Positions 24,239-31,610 of a DNA stretch of 33,636 nt are shown here, in pieces. The translations under genes were made by a program, and so were the position numbers. Location of the stretch: the NCBI RefSeq assembly GCF_001708185.1, contig NZ_MDDN01000025.1:1-33636 (forward strand). Reading direction: 5' to 3'. Origin of the DNA: Lysinibacillus xylanilyticus. GTDB lineage: Bacteria > Bacillota > Bacilli > Bacillales_A > Planococcaceae. The notes under the pieces are model-generated. The model had not been told where the DNA came from, made no database searches, and was given only the letters and a program-made list of their open reading frames with translations. How positions within the stretch are numbered: position 1 is the stretch's first letter; every line of letters starts with the position of its first letter.

Positions 24239-25111
24239 TTACACAATGACAAATCCTTGTTGTAGCGGATCTTCACTGTCTACTACAAATTGATGGATTC
24301 CTGTGATATATCCTGTTAATGCAATTTCGTAGCCAACCTCATGTTTGTTTACAATTTCAATACAACTGCAAAAAATACTGTTATTTTTTTGAACAGCATC
24401 ATCGCCTAAGACTGCTATTAATGCAAGTGTACTATCTACACTTGGTGAGCGAAGAATATAGCCATCACGTTCAAATGTTACTGAACGTACTTCACTGTCT
24501 ACTTTTTCATACACAATGACACCATCAGCTGCACTATATTTTGTACTTTCATTTACTCCCCAAGTACTAATATCTGCTAGCTCTTCTAGGACAAGTGTCT
24601 TTAATCGTTGTGGCTTTTCTAAAACAATATAACGTCGCTCACCATCTATCACCACGAACCCTTCTTCTACAAGCGCTGGCTTCACTGTCAATTGAACTGA
24701 CAGTACTGCATCCTTTTTCTCCGAAAGTTGTACACTTACTTTGTAGATACCTTTTACTGTTTCAATCGTATACATATCATTCTCTGATACTTCAATTGTT
24801 CCAAGCTCTATTAATGCTGTCGTCGTAGCTACAAGTGCCTCATACTTAAAATCTGTAGAAGCATCGTGCTGGAAAAATAATAAACGGAATGATGCAACAG
24901 CTGATGGCAAGATAATGCATCCGTTCATACCACGATGCCCACGCGGTTCGTTTAATAGAAGTTGTTTTGTATTTTCAAATTGTGTATTTAATGCATTGGC
25001 CGCTTCCACTATATTTTCCTGAGAAATTGCGATAGGCGATTGCACGACTATACGAAAAGCTTCTCCAACTACCTGTGTATCAATCGTTTGAAAAGATTTA
25101 TGATAGTTCAT
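24239..25111 (-). CDS. Proline-racemase-fold protein lacking both catalytic cysteines
   Basis: 290 aa, recognisably homologous to its neighbour (339 aa) from end to end. Shared anchors are TIDT near residue 10, LLNEPRGHRGMNG at 51-64, TALIELGTIEV at 98-108, RSPS at 221-224 and GIHQFVVDSEDPLQQGF near the C-terminus. The first catalytic Cys (MCGH in the neighbour) aligns with K89 in FKYE. The second (SPCGTGTS) aligns with S224 in SPSVDST. The central part is about 45 residues shorter. No racemase or the usual Ser/Cys dehydratase chemistry can be expected. It could be a subunit or regulator of the epimerase, a binding protein, or a decaying paralogue. The frame is intact with a strong AAAGGAGG site. 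Confidence 0.8.
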   Translation of the reverse strand: MNYHKSFQTIDTQVVGEAFRIVVQSPIAISQENIVEAANALNTQFENTKQLLLNEPRGHRGMNGCIILPSAVASFRLLFFQHDASTDFKYEALVATTTALIELGTIEVSENDMYTIETVKGIYKVSVQLSEKKDAVLSVQLTVKPALVEEGFVVIDGERRYIVLEKPQRLKTLVLEELADISTWGVNESTKYSAADGVIVYEKVDSEVRSVTFERDGYILRSPSVDSTLALIAVLGDDAVQKNNSIFCSCIEIVNKHEVGYEIALTGYITGIHQFVVDSEDPLQQGFVIV

Positions 25112-25125
25112 ATATCTAACCTCCT

Positions 25126-26145
25126 TTAGTGATCCATTGGTGGAATCATCAGGTAGCCCTCTTTTAACGGGTCCTGATCATTGTAAAAGAATCGATGCAT
25201 ACCCATTACCCATGCAGATCCTGTTATTTCTGGGATAACGGCTGTCAAATCGCCAACAGCTACTTCCTCTAGTACACGCGCCTGAAACAATGTACCTACA
25301 ATACTTTCATAAATGAACGGTTCATTAATAGAGAGCTCATTTTTTGTGTACAGTGTCGCAATTTTAGCTGAAGTACCTGTACCACATGGCGAACGATCAA
25401 TTCCGCCCGGCGGTACAACGACTGTATTTTTTAAATCTGCTAATTCATTTACTGGATCTGTATAAAACTCGATATGCGTTAACCCATGAATAAACGAAAA
25501 CTCAGGATGTACGATCTCTTCCTTGGCATTCACGGCATTGCGAAGACGAATACCTGTATTAATAATATTCGTAGCATTTTCTACTGATAAATCGAGATCA
25601 ATTTTTCTAGCATCAATAATGCCGTAAAAATTACCTCCATACGCAATTTCACATTCAACAATACCGAGTGCAGGGTCTTCAATTTCAACTGTCTTTAATA
25701 GAAAAGAAGGTACGTTATTAAACGTTACTTCCTTGGCCATACCATCTTCTACTTTAATTTTTACATCAATTAAACCTGCCGGTGTGTCTAATTTAATATG
25801 TGTATAAGGGGTTTGAACCTCAATTAAATTCGATTCAACAAGTGCTGTGCAAACGCCAATTGTGTCATGCCCACACATCGGTAAGTAGCCTCCAGTTTCA
25901 ATATAAATCACACCTAAATCAGCTTCTGGATGGCAAGGGTCCGTAATAATAACACCTGACATAACACTATGGCCACGAGGCTCATTCATAAGAAATTTTC
26001 GGATCCAGTCAAAGTGCTTTTGCATATAAAGCATTTTGTCAGACATCGTTTCTCCTTCAAGCTTCGGCATGCCACTAATGAGTGAACGCGTTGGATTTCC
26101 ACCTGTATGGGTATCAATTGTTGTAAATAACTTTTGAAATTTCAT
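25126..26145 (-). CDS. 4-hydroxyproline 2-epimerase / proline racemase family
   Basis: Cofactor-independent two-base racemase (339 aa). Both catalytic cysteines are present: C91 in MCGHDTIG and C254 in SPCGTGTSA, with NEPRGHSVMSG at 54-64. By operon context it converts trans-4-hydroxy-L-proline to cis-4-hydroxy-D-proline; proline racemase activity cannot be excluded from sequence alone. The ATG overlaps the stop of the upstream FAD oxidoreductase gene (ATGA), implying coupled translation. Confidence 0.92.
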   Translation of the reverse strand: MKFQKLFTTIDTHTGGNPTRSLISGMPKLEGETMSDKMLYMQKHFDWIRKFLMNEPRGHSVMSGVIITDPCHPEADLGVIYIETGGYLPMCGHDTIGVCTALVESNLIEVQTPYTHIKLDTPAGLIDVKIKVEDGMAKEVTFNNVPSFLLKTVEIEDPALGIVECEIAYGGNFYGIIDARKIDLDLSVENATNIINTGIRLRNAVNAKEEIVHPEFSFIHGLTHIEFYTDPVNELADLKNTVVVPPGGIDRSPCGTGTSAKIATLYTKNELSINEPFIYESIVGTLFQARVLEEVAVGDLTAVIPEITGSAWVMGMHRFFYNDQDPLKEGYLMIPPMDH

Positions 26146-27323
26146 TTGTGGAGTACCCCTTTCTTAAATCTATTAATATTTACTGGCTCAGTAGGAATAC
26201 ATGTATCTTTGTGTTGTAGCAATTCTTGCACAAGCTTTCCTGTGACTGCGGCTAAGCTAATACCGTCCCCTTCATGGCCTGCCGCTATGTAGAAGCCTGG
26301 TATCTCCTGTACTTCGCAAATAATTGGTAAATGATCCTCTGTCCATGGTCTTAGCCCCGCATATGTACGAATAACCGACATATCAGCGATTTTCGGATAA
26401 AAGCGTACTGCACGTCTGGCAATCATTTTCACGACATCATGATTTACTTTCGTATCAAAGCCAACAAATTGACGACTACTCCCTATTAAAAAATTTTGTG
26501 CTTCTGTCGGTTCAAATACTAAAGCAACCCCATATTTTTCGATATCCGCATCCACCATACGCTCTCCACCGAATTTAGAAATCAAATAACCAAATTCCAT
26601 TACCTTTCTCAGACCTACTGGTTGCTGACGTGATGCAACAATAATATGACCTTTACGTGGTTTAATAGGTACGTCAACCTCGAGCATTTGTCCAATAATC
26701 GGTGCCCAAATACCACAAGCATTAATGACTTTATTGGCTGTCATTATCCCTTCGTTAGTGTCGATTAAAAACGTGCCATTTGGCTGTTTCTTTATGTTTT
26801 TTACTTCTGTATGTTTTCGTATTTTTGCACCAAATTTCTCTGCTGAATGGAACATAGAAAATGTCAGCATATAAGGATTTACTGTGGAATCTGTTTTACA
26901 CTCCAATCCACCATACAAATCATCTGCAAAAAATTTTGACTCGTTTCGCAAGTCTGCGCGATCTAACATATTAAAATCTAAACCCGCTTCTTGTTGACGA
27001 GTTACCCATTGCTGAGCGGCTTCCATTTCTACATCACTTTCACAAACAAGAATACTTCCAGGGTTGCGATATTCAAATTTAATTTCCAAATCTTTATCTA
27101 ACTCATGTACTAATTGTTGGCTTACTAATGACATCTGGCTATCAAAACCCGGATCCTTATCTATAGCTAAAATATTTCCATCACAGCGAGAAGATGTACC
27201 ACTCGCCAATTCATTTTTTTCGAGTACCATTATTTCTAGACCAGCCTTTGCACAATAATAAGCAATTGCCCCGCCAATAATGCCACCGCCAATAACTACG
27301 ATATCATGATGAGATTTCTGCAA
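26142..27323 (-). CDS. FAD oxidoreductase, likely D-hydroxyproline dehydrogenase beta subunit
   Basis: DAO-fold flavoprotein (393 aa). FAD-binding IVVIGGGIIGGAIAYYCAK at 8-26, ending in VLEKNELASGTSSRCDGN, and the C-terminal motif GLRPWTEDHLPIICE...FYIAAGHEGDGISLA (in parts). This set resembles beta subunits of heteromeric opine/hydroxyproline dehydrogenases. The probable partners (another FAD protein and two Fe-S proteins) are in the divergent operon at 29324-31138. The start is TTG after GGGGGGAGAG. First gene of a five-gene operon with a perfect sigma-54 promoter 24 bp or so before the start of translation. Confidence 0.88.
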   Translation of the reverse strand: MQKSHHDIVVIGGGIIGGAIAYYCAKAGLEIMVLEKNELASGTSSRCDGNILAIDKDPGFDSQMSLVSQQLVHELDKDLEIKFEYRNPGSILVCESDVEMEAAQQWVTRQQEAGLDFNMLDRADLRNESKFFADDLYGGLECKTDSTVNPYMLTFSMFHSAEKFGAKIRKHTEVKNIKKQPNGTFLIDTNEGIMTANKVINACGIWAPIIGQMLEVDVPIKPRKGHIIVASRQQPVGLRKVMEFGYLISKFGGERMVDADIEKYGVALVFEPTEAQNFLIGSSRQFVGFDTKVNHDVVKMIARRAVRFYPKIADMSVIRTYAGLRPWTEDHLPIICEVQEIPGFYIAAGHEGDGISLAAVTGKLVQELLQHKDTCIPTEPVNINRFKKGVLHK

Positions 27324-27357
27324 GACTCTCCCCCCTTTTTGCTAGCACTTAACATTC

Positions 27358-27373
27358 TGCAAAAAACGTGCCA
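27358..27373 (-). promoter_or_regulatory. Sigma-54 promoter of the hydroxyproline operon
   Basis: Minus strand TGGCACGTTTTTTGCA: best match in the window to the -24/-12 consensus (TGGCAC, ten-base spacing, TTGCA). Predicted transcription start is about 27347. Confidence 0.93.
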
Positions 27374-27476
27374 AACTATCTATTCGAAATTTGTTTGATA
27401 AACTATGTAGTATGTGTCAAAATTATTTATATTATTCAAAAAAATTGAACATATGATTAATGAAGGAGGCCTTATT

Positions 27477-29183
27477 TTGCATCCATACCATTTAATTATG
27501 AATAAAATGTTAAAACGGAATTTGGCTTTTATCCCAATAGAGAATGTTGTGACTATACTTAACGATGACAAGTTACAGTACTTTGTCATTGAAAATGATA
27601 AACCGTATGCAGTGAAACGAGGGAAAAGAAAAAGTGATTTTGACTATATAGCCTGTCAAATTGTCCGCATGGATTGCCCAATCAAAACAGCACTTGATTA
27701 TTTGGAGGAATATGAATTCTTACTTATACGTGATGAAACAAAACAATATATAGGATATTTATCAAGAGATTCCTTGATGTACGATCTCGCGTATGAATTA
27801 GAATGCATAAACGCTTATTTAAACACCATTTTAGAAACGATTAATGAATCGTGTACTGTCATTGATCGTCATCAAAACGTGATTTATTGGACTAAAGGAG
27901 CGGAAAGTATTTTTTCTGTATCTGGGGAAAATATTATTGGAAAGCCAATCACAGAGTTCTTTAAGGAAGATCAACTTGAAATTTTACATACATTGCAGCA
28001 TGGAAAATCCGTTTATCAACAACAACATTTTCCACGTGAAGATCTAGTTGTAATGATTAATTCCAACCCTGTTATGTTAAACGATCAAACGATAGGCGCA
28101 GTCGTTGCCGAAACAGACATTACCCATGTTAAAAAATTAAACGAAGAGCTTCATATTACTTCTGAAAAATTACTGAATTTAGAGAAACAGATGAATACGA
28201 ACGGTTTAGCCTATGACCCATTTACACTTATTCGTGGTAATAGCCCCACACTGAAAAAGGTGCTCGAAAAAGTAAAAAAGGTCGCAAAAACCGAGGCAAA
28301 TATTTTAATCTATGGAGAAAGTGGCGTCGGGAAAGAGCTATTCGCACGCGCAGTTCACGCAATTCGTGAAAAACCAGATGCCCCATTTGTAGCCATCAAC
28401 TGTGGGGCCATTCCAAGTGGCTTATTCGAAAGTGAGATTTTTGGTTATGAAAAAGGAGCCTTTTCTGGAGCACATCAAAAAGGAAAAAAAGGAAAAGTTG
28501 AGCTTGCACGAGGAGGTACACTATTTTTAGATGAAATTGGAGAAATGCCTTTAGATATGCAGGTAAAGATTTTACGATTGCTGCAGGAAAAAACATTTTA
28601 TGCAGTAGGTGGCACAAAGGAAATGGATGTCGATTTTAATTTAGTAGCTGCTACTAATAGGGATCTAAAGCAATTAGTGAAGGAAGGAAAATTTAGAGAA
28701 GATTTATATTATCGTTTAAACGTCGTAAATTTCACAGTACCACCACTTCGAGAACGAGCTTCTGATATTTTGGAGATTAGTAACTACTTCTTATATGAGA
28801 AATCCATTAAATACAATCGGCCCATTCAAGGGATTCCGCCTGAAATTTCACAGATTCTTTTGCAGTATCAATGGCCAGGAAATGTTCGTGAACTAGGTAA
28901 TGTTATAGAACGTCTCGTTGTTTTTTCTGATGAAGGGGCAATTCATATAGAAGATTTACCTGCAGATATTTTAGCAGCTGTTCCAAAAAGTGAAATGCTT
29001 GACGTACGAAAAGATTTTCCACTAGGAACGGAACTAAGCAATCAACTCGAGCATTATGAACGTGAAATTATTTTAGAGCAGCTTGCTTTAGTAAATGGCA
29101 ATAAAAAAATTTGTGCCAAAAATTTAGGCATTACTCGGGCAACATTATACAATCGATTAAAAAAATTAAACATCGATGTATAA
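27477..29183 (+). CDS. Sigma-54-dependent transcriptional activator (PAS-AAA+-Fis HTH)
   Basis: Enhancer-binding protein (568 aa). N-terminal 1-110 contains a stretch that looks CBS-like (ALDYLEEYEFLLIRD...YIGYLSRDSL). A PAS domain follows at about 115-215 and a linker coiled coil at 218-240. AAA+: Walker A GESGVGKE at 280, GAFSGA at 327-332 in place of the canonical GAFTGA loop that touches sigma-54, Walker B TLFLDEIGEMP near 350, and the arginine-finger region FREDLYYRLNVV. The Fis-type HTH is at about 544-564 (ICAKNLGITRATLYNRLKK). Start: TTG at 27477, seven bases after AAGGAGG; upstream GTG and ATG lack such a site. Divergent from the operon it probably controls. The ligand may bind PAS or the N-terminal domain. 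Confidence 0.94.
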   Translation: MHPYHLIMNKMLKRNLAFIPIENVVTILNDDKLQYFVIENDKPYAVKRGKRKSDFDYIACQIVRMDCPIKTALDYLEEYEFLLIRDETKQYIGYLSRDSLMYDLAYELECINAYLNTILETINESCTVIDRHQNVIYWTKGAESIFSVSGENIIGKPITEFFKEDQLEILHTLQHGKSVYQQQHFPREDLVVMINSNPVMLNDQTIGAVVAETDITHVKKLNEELHITSEKLLNLEKQMNTNGLAYDPFTLIRGNSPTLKKVLEKVKKVAKTEANILIYGESGVGKELFARAVHAIREKPDAPFVAINCGAIPSGLFESEIFGYEKGAFSGAHQKGKKGKVELARGGTLFLDEIGEMPLDMQVKILRLLQEKTFYAVGGTKEMDVDFNLVAATNRDLKQLVKEGKFREDLYYRLNVVNFTVPPLRERASDILEISNYFLYEKSIKYNRPIQGIPPEISQILLQYQWPGNVRELGNVIERLVVFSDEGAIHIEDLPADILAAVPKSEMLDVRKDFPLGTELSNQLEHYEREIILEQLALVNGNKKICAKNLGITRATLYNRLKKLNIDV

Positions 29184-29194
29184 TTTTTTAAAAT

Positions 29195-29217
29195 AAGTGT
29201 CAATTTTTTATACACTT
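29195..29217. promoter_or_regulatory. Candidate activator-binding dyad
   Basis: AAGTGT-N11-ACACTT, about 50-70 bp upstream of the -24 box of the Fe-S/FAD operon. A related string GTGTCAAAATTATTTATA lies at 27416, upstream of the hydroxyproline promoter; AAGTGTAT occurs before the symporter promoter (about 31318) and at about 31168. Suggestive only. Confidence 0.35.
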
Positions 29218-29264
29218 TCTTTCAATTTGCACCAAAGCATTAATGTACTTCTAAAAACACTTCT

Positions 29265-29280
29265 TGGCACAGTTTTTGCA
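29265..29280 (+). promoter_or_regulatory. Sigma-54 promoter of the Fe-S/FAD operon
   Basis: TGGCACAGTTTTTGCA: GG (29266-29267), ten bases, GC (29278-29279); 44 bp before the first ATG. Confidence 0.9.
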
Positions 29281-29323
29281 GTAACTAATATGTAAATAAA
29301 ATTCCTTACTTAGGGGTGTAGTT

Positions 29324-29590
29324 ATGCAAAATAAATCTATGATTGTATGCCGTTGCGAAGAAGTTAGCTACGATGAACTCGTAGAAGTAGCATCTGAAAA
29401 TAATTGCTCTGCCCGTGAACTTAAGCTTCGAACACGGGCAGGTATGGGCTATTGTGGTGGTCGTACTTGTCGTACAATGGTTGATCAAATCGCACACAAA
29501 CATCGCACACGACTAGACTGCGAAATTTCATTAAAATATCAGGCACCTATTCGTCCTGTGCGGTTTGCCGACCTAGGGGAGGTTAAATAA
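29324..29590 (+). CDS. BFD-like [2Fe-2S] protein
   Basis: 88 residues with four cysteines, C9 and C11 (VCRCEEV) and C44 and C49 (GYCGGRTC), the bacterioferritin-associated-ferredoxin-type [2Fe-2S] arrangement. In opine, HCN-synthase and hydroxyproline dehydrogenases this domain is usually fused to, or accompanies, the alpha subunit and passes electrons from FAD towards the respiratory chain. AGGGGTG precedes the ATG. Its stop overlaps the next start by one base (TAATG). Confidence 0.88.
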   Translation: MQNKSMIVCRCEEVSYDELVEVASENNCSARELKLRTRAGMGYCGGRTCRTMVDQIAHKHRTRLDCEISLKYQAPIRPVRFADLGEVK

Positions 29591-29931
29591 TGACTGAACG
29601 TATTTTGAGCCACCCTGTTTTAGGAGTTTTACCTTCAAAGGAAAAAGTGTCTTTCACTTTTGATGACAAAGAATATGAGGGATACAAAGGTGAATCCTTA
29701 GCAGCTGCCCTACTTGCAAATGGTATTCGCACCTTACGTGTCCATGAAGAAACAGGTCACCCCCGTGGCATCTACTGTAATATTGGTCACTGCTTTGAGT
29801 GTCGCGTCAATGTCAACGGCTTAGAAGGTGAACGCGCATGTATAACACCCGTCTCTAATGGCATGGTTGTGAACAGTGGTAAGACACTTCCTACGTCGGT
29901 CCGTGACTGGAGGAAAAACAATGGAAAATAA
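29590..29931 (+). CDS. Ferredoxin-like [2Fe-2S] subunit (HcnA/SoxA-N-like)
   Basis: 113 residues with a plant-type cluster motif: C63, C68, C71 (YCNIGHCFEC) and C84 (GERACIT). The same small domain forms the gamma subunit of heteromeric amino-acid dehydrogenases (HcnA, N-terminus of sarcosine oxidase alpha). It overlaps the following gene by 11 bp. Likely an electron-transfer subunit of the D-hydroxyproline dehydrogenase. Confidence 0.88.
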   Translation: MTERILSHPVLGVLPSKEKVSFTFDDKEYEGYKGESLAAALLANGIRTLRVHEETGHPRGIYCNIGHCFECRVNVNGLEGERACITPVSNGMVVNSGKTLPTSVRDWRKNNGK

Positions 29932-31138
29932 AGTGATTATTATTGGGGCTGGTCCTGCTGGGCTATCTGCCGCTATTACATTAGCAGAAAAAAATATAGC
30001 TGTTCTTGTCATTGATGAATACTTATATGCAGGAGGACGCTTACTTGGACAATTATATGAAGAAAGTCCAGGGAAATGGTGGAATGGTATTGTAGAATCC
30101 AAGCGTTTATTTGAACGTGCAAAAGCGCTCAATGTCGAACTTTTACTACAAACGAGCGTTTCAGATTTAGAAAAAATTGAGCAAGAGTGGATTGTCCATA
30201 CAAATAAAGGTGTATTTCGAACAAGGCAGCTACTATTAGCTACAGGTGCCGCTGAATCTCCATTCCCAATTCCAGGATGGACACTTCCTGGTGTAATGTC
30301 TGTAGGAGCTGCACAAGTAATGACAAATGTACACCGTGTAAAGCCTGGAAAACGTGGGGTCATTATTGGCGTTAACGTACTTTCCTCAGCCATCGCGATG
30401 GAATTACAAATCGCAGGCGTTCAAGTAGCAGCTATCACATTACCCGCTACTAACTTATTAACAAAGGATAGCGGAAACCCTATTGAGGTTATGAATTCAT
30501 TACTACATGTATCTCATATGGCCCCCTCTCCCCTTGTTAAAATCGGAAGTAAGTTTATGAAAAATGAATTTATGAAAAAGTTAGGTATTACCTTCTATCC
30601 AAAAAACGGAGTGAAAATGTGGGATATTCCAATTATGTTACGAAAAGCAGTCGTTGAAATAGTTGGCAAAGATCAAGTAGAAGGTGTAGTCATTGCAACA
30701 GTAAATACTGACGGCTCCATCGTTCCTGGCAGTGAAAAACGCATCAAAGCAGATTTTGTTTGTATCGCAGGAGGATTATATCCCTTAGCAGAACTTGCTT
30801 CTTTAGCAGGTTGTCCATTCCATTATATTGAACAATTAGGTGGGTTCATCCCGTTACATAATGAGCAAATGGAAACCAACTTAGATGGGCTACATGTTGC
30901 GGGCAATATTACAGGTATTGAAGGAGCGAAAGTTGCGTTAGCTCAAGGCAAAGTTGCTGCGCTGACAATCGCACATAAATTAGGCACCAGCACTACACAG
31001 CAAGAGATTCAACGCGCAATTGAAGATGTCGAGACAACAAGAGCAAACGCACATATTCAATTCCACCCAGAAGTTTTAGCAGGTCGCCAACAATTGAAAA
31101 AAATCTGGATAGAGTCATATCTAAATGTTACCAATTAA
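29921..31138 (+). CDS. FAD-dependent oxidoreductase, likely dehydrogenase alpha subunit
   Basis: 405-residue flavoprotein of the HcnB/OoxA type. FAD site IIIGAGPAGLSAAITLAEKN at about 6-25, then LLLATGAAESPFPIPGWTLPGVMSVGAAQ (parts), and a C-terminal GLHVAGNITGIEGAKVALAQGK segment. The second dinucleotide fold is degenerate (VIIGVNVLSSAIAMEL: no GxGxxG), suggesting it does not use NAD(P)H. The C-terminal BFD domain found in some relatives is absent and encoded instead by the first gene of this operon. GGAGGAAAAACA precedes the ATG at 29921; the upstream open frame lies inside the previous gene. Confidence 0.88.
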   Translation: MENKVIIIGAGPAGLSAAITLAEKNIAVLVIDEYLYAGGRLLGQLYEESPGKWWNGIVESKRLFERAKALNVELLLQTSVSDLEKIEQEWIVHTNKGVFRTRQLLLATGAAESPFPIPGWTLPGVMSVGAAQVMTNVHRVKPGKRGVIIGVNVLSSAIAMELQIAGVQVAAITLPATNLLTKDSGNPIEVMNSLLHVSHMAPSPLVKIGSKFMKNEFMKKLGITFYPKNGVKMWDIPIMLRKAVVEIVGKDQVEGVVIATVNTDGSIVPGSEKRIKADFVCIAGGLYPLAELASLAGCPFHYIEQLGGFIPLHNEQMETNLDGLHVAGNITGIEGAKVALAQGKVAALTIAHKLGTSTTQQEIQRAIEDVETTRANAHIQFHPEVLAGRQQLKKIWIESYLNVTN

Positions 31139-31201
31139 AACTGTCAGTATTTTAGACAAAACAAAAAAGTGTATAACATTTGAATACTACAAACTGAAGT
31201 T

Positions 31202-31243
31202 AAAAATCCTTTTCTCACACTACAGAGAAAAGGATTTTTATTT
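31202..31243 (+). terminator. Terminator of the Fe-S/FAD operon
   Basis: AAAAATCCTTTTCTC / GAGAAAAGGATTTTT, eight-base loop, continuing into ATTTTATTT. Confidence 0.93.
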
Positions 31244-31263
31244 TATTTATAGGGCTATTATAC

Positions 31264-31305
31264 GCCATAGGAAAGCGCTCCCAGAGTGAAATGTTCAATC
31301 AAGTA
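31264..31305. repeat. AGGAAAGCG-type repeat, copy 2
   Basis: GCCATAGGAAAGCGCTCCCA then GAGTGAAATGTTCAATCAAG and TAC, matching 19708-19755 with small indels. It lies just upstream of the symporter promoter. Confidence 0.65.
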
Positions 31306-31331
31306 CAGATTTTGCTGAAGTGTATTTTTTA

Positions 31332-31347
31332 TGGCACAAAAAATGCA
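31332..31347 (+). promoter_or_regulatory. Sigma-54 promoter of the AGCS symporter
   Basis: TGGCACAAAAAATGCA: GG (31333-31334), ten bases, GC (31345-31346). The -12 part is ATGCA rather than TTGCA. It is 264 bp from the symporter start, the longest leader of the six. Confidence 0.72.
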
Positions 31348-31610
31348 TTAAGAATGATAAGGGAGGAAACTTTTGAAGGGAGGTATTTTTTAACTATTAT
31401 CTTCAATTCATAAATAAAGAAGATTCACGCAAGTGTACTCACTAATGACCGAAAGTCTGTCCTATGCAGTAAGGCGTTTTAAGGATTCTATATGTTTACA
31501 CATTGTGAAAATGTAAGCGTATAACTTTTTAAAAATGGTGAGAATGCTAGACATTTATGAAAAGCTATTCGACTTATAAAAAGAATTAGTTGTTGGAGGG
31601 GGAAAATCAT
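31348..31610 (+). other. Long leader between promoter and symporter gene
   Basis: No gene of normal size. Visible are GGGAGG followed by a possible six-codon TTG reading frame (about 31374), AAGGA followed by a ten-codon ATG frame (about 31492), and TGTAAGCG (about 31514), the left half of a catabolite-repression (cre) site whose right half is poor. It could hold a second promoter or a regulatory leader; nothing here is certain. Confidence 0.3.

Noticed and set aside
26765..26785. GGCACGTTTTT string inside the FAD oxidoreductase gene (minus strand)
   Set aside because: No GC at the required ten-base distance; coding sequence.
29821..30393. 190-codon ORF antisense to the Fe-S/FAD genes
   Set aside because: Shadow frame of two well-supported genes, without ribosome-binding site or homology.
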